A program made the position numbers and the translations under genes. Shown here in pieces: positions 1 to 6,287 of a stretch of 6,287 bases of DNA. The notes beneath the pieces are model-generated. The model was not told the DNA's origin. It ran no database searches and saw only the letters and a program-made list of their open reading frames with translations. Every line of letters begins with the position of its first letter. The stretch's first letter is position 1. This DNA comes from Thermoanaerobaculales bacterium (GTDB lineage: Bacteria > Acidobacteriota > Thermoanaerobaculia > Thermoanaerobaculales > Sulfomarinibacteraceae): NCBI GenBank assembly GCA_025456385.1, contig JALOKS010000172.1:1-6287 (forward strand), in the 5' to 3' direction.

Positions 1-1230
1 CTCCCGGTTTTCGGCGGCCTCGGGCCGGTGTGGCTGGGTGCCTACCTCTTCGCCGCGAGCTGGATCTATCTCAGCGTCCGCCTGCGCGTGTGGGCGGTTG
101 CGGCCTGCCTGCTGATGATCTTCGTGGTGCCTGCGGTCGGCTCGATCCACCACCGGTTGGTGCAGCCGCCGGCGCTGAGTGACCGCCTCACGACCGCGCT
201 GGTCGAGCGCCAGATGGACCTCGGCACCCTGCGCGAGATGGCCGAGCTCGAGGCGACGATGGCGGAGACGGCACCGTACCACCTGCTGCTCGGCGAGCTC
301 CTGCGCATGCACGGCGAGCCCGGCCTGGCGAAGGTCGAGTTCCAGAAGGCGGTGGTGGCCGACCCCGACGAGGCGCGGGCACTGATCTTCGTCGGCGCCT
401 TGGCGCTGGAGGAGGGAGACGCCCAGCTCGCGGTGCAGGTCCTCAGCTCCGCGCTCGAGGTGGACTCCGACAACCCCTTCGCCTACCACAATCTGTCGCT
501 TGCCTTCGACCTCATCCGCCGCTTCCAGGAAGGCGACCAGGCACGGACCAGGGCTCGTCAGTACGCCGGGCCGGACAGCCCGGAGCAGGGGCTGCGGGGC
601 CTCGATCCCCGGATCCGCTTCCCGCGCCTGGGGCGGCCCGACGTCGCCGCCTTCGCCGCGGAGATGGTCTCCCGCCAGGAGCTGTCGGCGGTCGAGACGG
701 GTGGTGCGGCCGATGGTCCGCGGCCGAGCTTCGAGAGGCTGTCGCTGGTTTTCGCCTTCGCACTGGTGCTCGGCCTCGTGCTCCTCGTCGTCCGCGCGCG
801 GTGGTTCGGCCCGGCACGCGAGTGCACGAAGTGCGGCAAGATCTATCGTCTGGAGTCCGGCTTCGGGGAGAGCTCGGTCTACTGCCCGCAGTGCGTGTCG
901 GTCTTCTTGAAACGCGACGTCGTGTCGATCGAGCAGCAGACCGCCAAGCTCCACCGCATCCGCAGCTGGGAGCGGATGTCGGCGGCAGGGCGCAGGCTGG
1001 CTGGGCTGCTGTTTCCGGGCAGCCCCTACCTCTTCGCCGACCGGGCCATCCGCGCCGTGCTCTTCGCCTTCGTATGCATCGCGCTGCTCAGCGGGGGGAT
1101 GCTGTGGCTGCCGATGTTCGCGCCGATGATCGAGCCGCTCGCCAGCTTCACCACTCTCCGGGTCGCGATGCTCACGCTCGGCGCGCTGATGGTGCTGCGT
1201 TCGGCCACCATGTCCTGGGACCGGAGGTGA
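1..1230 (+). CDS. TPR-repeat membrane protein with four-Cys zinc ribbon (5' end missing)
   Basis: The function is not recognised, but the architecture is clear. The frame is open back to base 1. A GTG at 28 could formally start it, but there is no Shine-Dalgarno ahead of it and the preceding codons are hydrophobic, so the true start probably lies upstream. Counting codons from base 1, two transmembrane segments (about 10-27 and 30-49) are followed by two good TPR units (about 92-125 and 126-159) and a weaker third (160-190). A third membrane helix (about 247-265) leads into a zinc ribbon, CxxC at 275/278 and CxxC at 295/298. Two more hydrophobic segments (about 349-368 and 384-400) end the protein. 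Basic residues just after the third helix suggest that the ribbon is cytoplasmic and the TPRs extracytoplasmic (inference). The stop lies one base before the next gene, so both are probably one transcript. TPRs usually mediate protein-protein contacts; no catalytic motif is visible. Confidence 0.85.
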   Translation, partial: LPVFGGLGPVWLGAYLFAASWIYLSVRLRVWAVAACLLMIFVVPAVGSIHHRLVQPPALSDRLTTALVERQMDLGTLREMAELEATMAETAPYHLLLGELLRMHGEPGLAKVEFQKAVVADPDEARALIFVGALALEEGDAQLAVQVLSSALEVDSDNPFAYHNLSLAFDLIRRFQEGDQARTRARQYAGPDSPEQGLRGLDPRIRFPRLGRPDVAAFAAEMVSRQELSAVETGGAADGPRPSFERLSLVFAFALVLGLVLLVVRARWFGPARECTKCGKIYRLESGFGESSVYCPQCVSVFLKRDVVSIEQQTAKLHRIRSWERMSAAGRRLAGLLFPGSPYLFADRAIRAVLFAFVCIALLSGGMLWLPMFAPMIEPLASFTTLRVAMLTLGALMVLRSATMSWDRR

Positions 1231-1231
1231 G

Positions 1232-2524
1232 ATGGCGCTCGAGGGGACTCTCCGGGACTTCTCCTTCGCCGACATCCTGCAGCTGATCTCGCTGCAGCGG
1301 AAGACAGGTGTCCTGACCCTGCGAACCGCCGAGAACCTGGTCACCGTGTCCTTCCAGGACGGGTGCATCGTCGGCGCCTCGACTCTCAATCAGCACACCG
1401 AGGACATGATCGGCCTCATTCTCCTCAAACGGGGTGAGGTGACGAAGGCCGAGCTCGAGGGAGCCCTGCGGCGGCAGGAGGAAACACTGCAGCGCCTGGG
1501 CCGGATCCTCATCGACCACCACGTCGTGCCGGTCGAGACGGTGCGAGTGGCGCTCCAGCAGCAGATCCTGCAGATCGTGTATCGCGTGTTCCGCTGGACG
1601 GACGGGGAGTACCACTTTTCGCAGGAGACGGACATCGACTACGACCGCGATCTCCTGCAGCCTATGGCCGCCGACTCCATCATCATGGAGGGCGCCCGGA
1701 TGACCGACGAGTGGCCCTTCATAGACCAGCGGATCCCCAGCCGCGAGGTCATCCTCCGCAAGGTGGACCCGGCGCGGCGGCTCGAGGTGGTCGAGCAGCG
1801 GGGCGGTCTCTACTCGGACCTCGAGTTCAGCTTCACCGCGGGCGACGGTGGACAGAACGCGGATGCCCTGCGGGAGCACCAGGTCAGCGAGAGCCAGATG
1901 GTCGTCTACCCCCTGGTCAACGGCACGAACTCGGTCGGCGACATCATTCTCGAGAGCACCCTGATCGAGTTCGAGACCTGCAAGGCGCTCGCGGAGCTCC
2001 TCGACCGCGGGATCATCCGCGAAGCGACCCAGGAGGAGGTCGCGCGCGAGCTGCGGCGCGGCATCGCGCAGACCGCGCCGCCGCGATTCAGCTTCACCTC
2101 GCTGCCCTGGCTCGCGTTACCGTTCCTGGTGCTGCTCGGCTTCTCGCTGACCGTCATCCCGCGCAACCCGATCAACCCGGGCTTCGAGCTGCGGCAGGAG
2201 GTCTGGAACCGCCGCGTGCTGGAGAGCCTGTCGTGGATCGGGCTCGATCGCGTGGCGCGCGAGGCGGAGACCTCGTACTACCTCAACGGCATCTACCCGG
2301 CCGACATGGCCGAGCTCGCCAGCGCCGTCCCCGGCCGGGTTCCGACGGACCCCTGGGGCCGCCAGTACCGCCTCGTGAGCCGCGGCGGCAAGCTGCTGGT
2401 CACCGGCGCTGACGCCGCCGGAAGGCCGGCACCGCGGCTGATCCTCAGCCACAACCTCGCCTGGGAGGGCAGCGGCCAACGCGGCGGGCGCCCGGTCGGT
2501 CCGGGCGTTCAGATTGTCGACTGA
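1232..2524 (+). CDS. DUF4388 protein with one TM helix and a pseudopilin-like C-terminal domain
   Basis: This 430-residue protein starts at ATG 1232, with GGAGG at 1223-1227 (4-base spacing) inside the end of the preceding gene. Residues 1-155 look like DUF4388 (PATAN): MALEGTLRDF, the KTGVLTL strand, VSFQDGCIVGAS and the helical RQEETLQRLGRIL region. The family occurs in signalling and gliding/motility proteins of Myxococcota, Acidobacteriota and Deinococcus; its biochemical role is poorly known. A middle region (about 160-280) is soluble and of unknown fold. One transmembrane helix lies at 291-309, with basic residues before it (N-in). A helical stretch (316-350) then leads to YYLNGIYPADMAEL, PTDPWGRQYRL (371-381) and VTGADAAG, which resemble the globular part of GspG-type pseudopilins. 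The helix is internal and there is no prepilin peptidase site, so it should not be processed as a pilin. DUF4388 is a firm call; the pseudopilin resemblance is moderately firm; any role is unknown. Confidence 0.88.
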   Translation: MALEGTLRDFSFADILQLISLQRKTGVLTLRTAENLVTVSFQDGCIVGASTLNQHTEDMIGLILLKRGEVTKAELEGALRRQEETLQRLGRILIDHHVVPVETVRVALQQQILQIVYRVFRWTDGEYHFSQETDIDYDRDLLQPMAADSIIMEGARMTDEWPFIDQRIPSREVILRKVDPARRLEVVEQRGGLYSDLEFSFTAGDGGQNADALREHQVSESQMVVYPLVNGTNSVGDIILESTLIEFETCKALAELLDRGIIREATQEEVARELRRGIAQTAPPRFSFTSLPWLALPFLVLLGFSLTVIPRNPINPGFELRQEVWNRRVLESLSWIGLDRVAREAETSYYLNGIYPADMAELASAVPGRVPTDPWGRQYRLVSRGGKLLVTGADAAGRPAPRLILSHNLAWEGSGQRGGRPVGPGVQIVD

Positions 2525-2559
2525 CCGGGCCCACAACCGCGAGTGCTGCATGCCCTCTC

Positions 2560-2581
2560 GAGCTCCGACGGGAGCTCTTTT
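2560..2581 (+). terminator. Rho-independent terminator after the DUF4388 gene
   Basis: A perfect 7-bp stem, GAGCTCC (2560-2566) with GGAGCTC (2571-2577), closes a GACG tetraloop and is followed directly by TTTT (2578-2581). It lies 36 bases past the upstream stop codon and just before the dnaK promoter, so it should separate the two transcription units. The T-run is short, so termination may be incomplete. Confidence 0.75.
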
Positions 2582-2592
2582 CCCGGAAAATA

Positions 2593-2613
2593 GTTGACAA
2601 AGAGTTACTCAGG
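2593..2613 (+). promoter_or_regulatory. HAIR-like HspR operator over the dnaK -35 box
   Basis: The HAIR consensus known from actinobacteria is CTTGAGT-N7-ACTCAAG. Here GTTGACA (2593-2599) and ACTCAGG (2607-2613) are separated by exactly 7 bases and match it at 10 of 14 positions (left half 4/7, right half 6/7). The left half coincides with the TTGACA box, so bound repressor would block RNA polymerase. A tighter inverted repeat, GAGT-T-ACTC (2602-2610), lies within it. An HspR-type gene 2 kb downstream makes the assignment plausible, but the left half is weak and shaped by the -35 sequence itself. Confidence 0.55.
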
Positions 2614-2622
2614 TTTTAAATT
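2594..2622 (+). promoter_or_regulatory. dnaK promoter, sigma-70 type
   Basis: The -35 box is a perfect TTGACA (2594-2599). The -10 box is TTAAAT at 2616-2621 (16-bp spacer) or TAAATT at 2617-2622 (17-bp spacer), each matching four of six consensus bases. An A-rich patch precedes it (GGAAAATAG, 2584-2592), and the whole stretch is conspicuously AT-rich against GC-rich surroundings. Transcription would start near 2628, giving a leader of about 30 bases. The AGGAGG-type ribosome site (2643-2650) lies 8 bases before the dnaK ATG. Confidence 0.8.
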
Positions 2623-2639
2623 CATGCGTGGATCGGATA

Positions 2640-2657
2640 CTTGAGGAGGATTGAATC

Positions 2658-2660
<3 letters not shown>
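2640..2660 (+). promoter_or_regulatory. Second HAIR-like match over the dnaK ribosome site and start
   Basis: CTTGAGG (2640-2646), a 7-base gap and AATCATG (2654-2660) match the HAIR consensus at 11 of 14 positions. The centre is 47 bp downstream of the first site. The match shares bases with the ribosome-binding site and the ATG, which constrain the sequence for other reasons, so it may be coincidental. Multiple HAIR sites in one dnaK promoter are known from Streptomyces. Confidence 0.35.
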
Positions 2661-4574
<1,914 letters not shown>

Positions 4575-4588
4575 GGGGGGCGCGGGCG

Positions 4589-4630
4589 GCTGCGGCGGCC
4601 GCTGGCCAACGGGCCGGGGCCGACCGCAGC
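4589..4630 (+). terminator. GC-rich hairpin after dnaK: attenuator, terminator or mRNA-stabilising structure
   Basis: The outer stem pairs 4589-4600 (GCTGCGGCGGCC) with 4618-4630, 12 bp interrupted only by an unpaired A at 4623. After a small internal loop, a second stem pairs GGCC (4604-4607) with GGCC (4612-4615) around an AACG loop. The structure starts 15 bases past the dnaK stop. No T-run follows, so it is not a textbook intrinsic terminator. It may partly stop transcription, or protect the dnaK 3' end and lower hspR-sigma expression relative to dnaK. The stem is seen in the sequence; its function is inferred. Confidence 0.5.
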
Positions 4631-4644
4631 GACCGGCGGCCGGA

Positions 4645-4653
4645 TGATAGAGT
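4645..4653 (+). promoter_or_regulatory. Possible extended -10 promoter for hspR and the sigma gene
   Basis: TGATAGAGT reads as an extended -10 element: TG, one base, then TAGAGT, which matches four of six bases of TATAAT. No convincing -35 box lies 16-18 bp upstream. It overlaps a loose inverted repeat, ATAGAGT (4647-4653) and ACTCCGG (4663-4669), which resembles HAIR halves but with a 9-base instead of a 7-base gap. If real, it would let hspR and sigma be made independently of the dnaK transcript. Confidence 0.3.
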
Positions 4654-4659
4654 GGAGGC

Positions 4660-4753
4660 ACGACTCCGGTCCTGAGACCGCGCCCCGAGCCGTTGCCGGC
4701 GGGGAGGCGCCATGGCGCGGCACGCCGGCGTGGTCGAGGCCTCACGGAGTCGT
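4660..4753 (+). other. Structured leader ahead of hspR, enclosing an alternative start codon
   Basis: A perfect 9-bp inverted repeat, ACGACTCCG (4660-4668) and CGGAGTCGT (4745-4753), brackets a nested stem, GCCGGCG (4695-4701) with CGCCGGC (4723-4729). The nested stem encloses a Shine-Dalgarno-like GGGAGG (4702-4707) and an in-frame ATG at 4712, itself inside the palindrome GCGCCATGGCGC (4707-4718). The upstream start would therefore be buried in RNA structure, while the GGGAGG (4766-4771) serving ATG 4775 lies outside it. In such GC-rich DNA, chance pairing is a real alternative. Confidence 0.35.
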
Positions 4754-4774
4754 CGCAGCCTGCTCGGGAGGCAC

Positions 4775-5149
4775 ATGAAGGCGAAGCAGAAGTACCGCAT
4801 GATCTCGTGGGTCGCGGAGAAGTACAACGTCCACCCGCAGACCCTTCGCCTGTGGGAGCGCGAGGGCCTCCTGCAGCCGGTGAGGTCGCAGGGCAACACC
4901 CGGCTGTATGACGACGAGGCCTGCGAAAAGCTCGAGGTGATCCTCACCCTGACCCGCGACCTCGGCGTCAACCTCGCGGGCGTCGACATCATTCTCAACC
5001 TGAAGCAGCAGATCGAACGGCTGCAGCAGGAGAACGAGGCGTTGACGGCGATGATCCGGCGCACGGTGCAGCAGCACACCCAGGTGCCCCGCTACCATTC
5101 GCTGGTCAGGGTCGAGAGCACGACCCTGAAGGTCATGGACGAGGAATGA
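4775..5149 (+). CDS. hspR: HspR-type heat shock repressor, MerR family
   Basis: HspR is a DNA-binding repressor of dnaK-type operons that binds HAIR inverted repeats; in Streptomyces, DnaK acts as its co-repressor, so repression is lost when unfolded protein titrates DnaK. The 124-residue product has the MerR winged helix-turn-helix (about 8-48), including the HspR-typical HPQTLRLWEREGLLQP (20-35) and GNTRLY (40-45). RDLGVNLAGVDIILNL (61-76) then leads into a coiled-coil-like helix (about 77-96) for dimerisation. No effector-binding domain or metal-binding cysteines are present. The start at 4775 was chosen because homology begins right after it and GGGAGG lies at 4766-4771, although 3 bases is short spacing. 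ATG 4712 would add 21 Arg-rich residues with no recognisable counterpart. The gene follows dnaK and overlaps the sigma gene by ATGA, fitting an autoregulated heat-shock unit. Confidence 0.9.
   Translation: MKAKQKYRMISWVAEKYNVHPQTLRLWEREGLLQPVRSQGNTRLYDDEACEKLEVILTLTRDLGVNLAGVDIILNLKQQIERLQQENEALTAMIRRTVQQHTQVPRYHSLVRVESTTLKVMDEE
5106..5129 (+). promoter_or_regulatory. Perfect hairpin inside the hspR 3' end, just before the sigma start
   Basis: TCAGGGTCG (5106-5114) and CGACCCTGA (5121-5129) form a perfect 9-bp stem around the six-base loop AGAGCA. It ends 16 bases before the sigma ATG at 5146 and lies within hspR codons near 111-119. The only Shine-Dalgarno-like bases for sigma (GAGGA, 5141-5145) abut the ATG with no spacing, so initiation probably relies on ribosomes finishing hspR. 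A stem here could tune that coupling or block independent initiation. The structure is seen; its role is inferred. Confidence 0.5.
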
Positions 5150-6024
5150 CCCAGCGCGGCGGCGGCACCCCGGATGCAGAGGTGGCGACCCTCCGCCGCT
5201 ACCTGAAGGAGATCGCGAGGTACCCCCCGATCGACCACCGGCGCGAGGTCGAGCTCGCCGAGGCGATCCAAACGGGCGACGAGGACGCCCTCAAGGAGCT
5301 CGTCGAGGCGAACCTGCGCTTCGTCGTCGCCTATGCCAAGCGCTACCGCAACCCGAACGTCTCGTTCCTCGATCTGATCCACGAGGGCAACCTGGGTCTG
5401 ATCCAGGCGGCCAAGAAGTACGACCCGTCCCAGGACGGCCACGACGTCAAGTTCATCACCTATGCCGTGTGGTGGATCCGCCAGGCGATCCTGCACGCCC
5501 TGGCGGAGCACGCCGGTTCCTTCCGCCTGCCTCAGAAGCAGGCCAACGCTCTCTACCGGCTGGAGAGGATCCGTTCTCTCCTCGGCGAGCGCTTCGGGCG
5601 GGCGCCGACCGAGGGTGAGCTCTCGGAGGAGCTCGGGATGTCGATCGAGGACGTCCGCGTCCTGACCCGAGCCTCCCGGAGCTCGCTGTCCCTCAACGAG
5701 CCGGTCGACTCCGAGGGCGAATCGGAGCTCGGCGACCTGCTCGAGCAGACCGGCATTCCGGACACCGACGAGCTGCTGCTGCGCAAGAGCTTCACGCAGG
5801 CGGTGAGCGACGCCCTCGCCGACCTGCCGGAGCGCGAGCGGCGGGTGCTCGCGCTGCGGTTCGGCATCGACGACGACCAGCCGAAGACGCTGCGCGAGAT
5901 CGGAGAGATCATGGACCTCTCCCGCGAGCGCGTCCGGCAGATCGAGAGCCGGGCGCTCAACAAGCTCCGCCGCTCGCACACGCGCCACTCGCTGCAGGGA
6001 TTACGTTCGAACGTTTCACGTTGA
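5146..6024 (+). CDS. Sigma-70 family RNA polymerase sigma factor (RpoD/SigA-like, short)
   Basis: It directs RNA polymerase to promoters. The 292-residue protein lacks region 1.1. It shows region 1.2 (about 12-45), region 2 (50-120) with LDLIHEGNLGLIQAAKKYDP (75-94) and FITYAVWWIRQAI (103-115), region 3 (about 128-200), and region 4 (about 213-276) with the helix-turn-helix TLREIGEIMDLSRERVRQIE. The -35 reading residues RERVRQ (260-265) match E. coli sigma-70, so TTGACA boxes such as that of dnaK should be recognised. In region 2.4, Q113 is kept but the position of sigma-70 T440 is Leu (116). Three extra residues (DPSQDGHDVKF) separate 2.2 from 2.3. The RpoH box is absent, so it is not a classical sigma-32. 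The start overlaps the hspR stop (ATGA); GTG 5182 is a less likely alternative. The last six residues (RSNVSR) are encoded by a palindromic repeat. Size suggests a group 2/3 factor, not the housekeeping sigma. Confidence 0.93.
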   Translation: MTQRGGGTPDAEVATLRRYLKEIARYPPIDHRREVELAEAIQTGDEDALKELVEANLRFVVAYAKRYRNPNVSFLDLIHEGNLGLIQAAKKYDPSQDGHDVKFITYAVWWIRQAILHALAEHAGSFRLPQKQANALYRLERIRSLLGERFGRAPTEGELSEELGMSIEDVRVLTRASRSSLSLNEPVDSEGESELGDLLEQTGIPDTDELLLRKSFTQAVSDALADLPERERRVLALRFGIDDDQPKTLREIGEIMDLSRERVRQIESRALNKLRRSHTRHSLQGLRSNVSR

Positions 6025-6030
6025 AACGTT
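6003..6030. repeat. AACGTT palindrome cluster, copy 1, over the sigma stop codon
   Basis: A perfect 12-bp palindrome, ACGTTCGAACGT (6003-6014), overlaps an inverted repeat with 9-bp arms, AACGTTTCA (6010-6018) and TGAAACGTT (6022-6030), around CGT. The sigma stop TGA (6022-6024) is the first triplet of the right arm. The AT-richer composition contrasts with the gene body. No T-run follows, so any termination would rest on the hairpin alone. Confidence 0.75.
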
Positions 6031-6074
6031 GCGCGACCTCACGCCGAACCATCGTGCGCAGCCTCCGCGTGCTC

Positions 6075-6103
6075 AACGTTCGAACGTTCAACGTGCAAAC
6101 GTT
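6075..6103. repeat. AACGTT palindrome cluster, copy 2, inverted, after the RDD gene stop
   Basis: A perfect 14-bp palindrome, AACGTTCGAACGTT (6075-6088), is followed by TCAACGTGCAAACGTT (6088-6103). On the minus strand it reads AACGTTTGCACGTTGAA, nearly the same as copy 1 on the plus strand (AACGTTTCACGTTGAA), so the two copies are inverted. It begins immediately after the minus-strand stop codon at 6104-6106. Together the copies frame a 44-base unique spacer (6031-6074) between convergent genes and may act as a two-way terminator or a mobile palindromic element. Confidence 0.7.
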
Positions 6104-6287
6104 TTAACGATGCTCTCGCCTCGCATCGTCGAACTCGTCATCGGGCGGCTCCGGGGCTGCCGCCGCTCGTTGTCCCCGCTTCACGACGCGGGTGCCGGCG
6201 AGGATGTCGTGCAGCGCGAGCCGATCGGACCGCAGCACCATCATGAGGTGGCCCCACTCGAAGGTCAGCGAGCTGACGCAGTAGGCC
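6104..6287 (-). CDS. RDD-family membrane protein, C-terminal fragment
   Basis: Only the last 60 codons lie in the window; the 5' part is beyond the right edge. Read on the minus strand, the frame gives SSLTFEWGHLMMVLRSD, then RLALHDILAGTRVVKR, ending at TAA (6106-6104). The LHDxLAGTxVV signature after a hydrophobic segment is characteristic of the end of RDD domains, small multi-helix membrane modules whose role is mostly unknown (some act in Na+/H+ transport). A hydrophilic tail of about 20 residues rich in Ala, Pro, Asp and Arg follows. The gene converges on the sigma gene, with repeat clusters at both stops. The family call rests on one motif. Confidence 0.72.
   Translation of the reverse strand, partial: AYCVSSLTFEWGHLMMVLRSDRLALHDILAGTRVVKRGQRAAAAPEPPDDEFDDARREHR

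Noticed and set aside
1172..1879. A 235-codon minus-strand frame opposite the DUF4388 gene
   Set aside because: It is a codon-bias shadow; the plus-strand frame has a ribosome site, coupled spacing and a recognisable domain.
2541..2549. GAGTGCTGC, resembling the right half of a CIRCE (HrcA) operator
   Set aside because: The matching left half, nine bases upstream, is absent (GACCGGGCC), so this is a chance half-site.
4712..4774. A 21-residue N-terminal extension of HspR from ATG 4712
   Set aside because: The extension is Arg-rich with no family counterpart, and its start lies within a predicted stem. It is not excluded, since GGGAGG also lies 4 bases before it.
5092..5988. A 298-codon minus-strand frame opposite the sigma gene
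   Set aside because: It is rich in Arg, Leu, Asp and Glu, has no domain signature, and mirrors a clearly conserved sigma factor.
5146..6024. Annotation of the sigma factor as RpoH (sigma-32)
   Set aside because: The RpoH box is missing, and regions 2 and 4 read as RpoD/SigA type; the heat-shock neighbourhood alone does not justify the name.
6001..6110. CRISPR array from the repeated AACGTT units
   Set aside because: There are only two clusters, in opposite orientation, of unequal sequence and with a single spacer; no cas genes are present.

Overview
This is a GC-rich bacterial window in which nearly every base is coding. From the left it holds a two-gene membrane-protein unit, then a dnaK–hspR–sigma factor cluster on the + strand. 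The sigma gene converges on the tail of a minus-strand RDD-family gene that runs off the right edge. High GC, a DUF4388 protein, an E. coli-type DnaK and an HspR-type MerR repressor together suggest an Acidobacteriota- or Myxococcota/'deltaproteobacterial'-like organism. That placement is inference from gene content; there is no rRNA or other marker here to settle it.

Bases 1-2524: a 5'-truncated membrane protein (TPR repeats, transmembrane helices, a four-cysteine zinc ribbon) is followed after one base by a DUF4388 protein. The second protein carries a transmembrane helix and a C-terminal part resembling the globular domain of type II secretion pseudopilins. The pair is almost certainly co-transcribed and ends at a hairpin/T-run terminator (2560-2581).

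Bases 2582-4630: dnaK has its own promoter with a perfect TTGACA -35 box. A HAIR-like inverted repeat, the operator type bound by HspR, lies exactly over that -35 box. A second, weaker HAIR-like match overlaps the ribosome-binding site and start codon. DnaK is full length. A strong GC-rich hairpin follows its stop codon.

Bases 4631-6030: hspR and a 292-residue sigma-70 family factor overlap by ATGA and are probably translationally coupled. A perfect 9-bp hairpin lies inside the 3' end of hspR, just ahead of the sigma start. In other bacteria HspR represses dnaK with DnaK itself as co-repressor, so this layout suggests a feedback loop in which the chaperone, its repressor and a sigma factor are co-controlled. 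No grpE, dnaJ or clpB is present in the window.

Bases 6001-6110: two AACGTT-rich palindromic repeat clusters in opposite orientation sit at the stop codons of the two convergent genes. The first supplies the last codons and stop of the sigma gene. The remaining bases encode the C-terminus of an RDD-family membrane protein on the minus strand.
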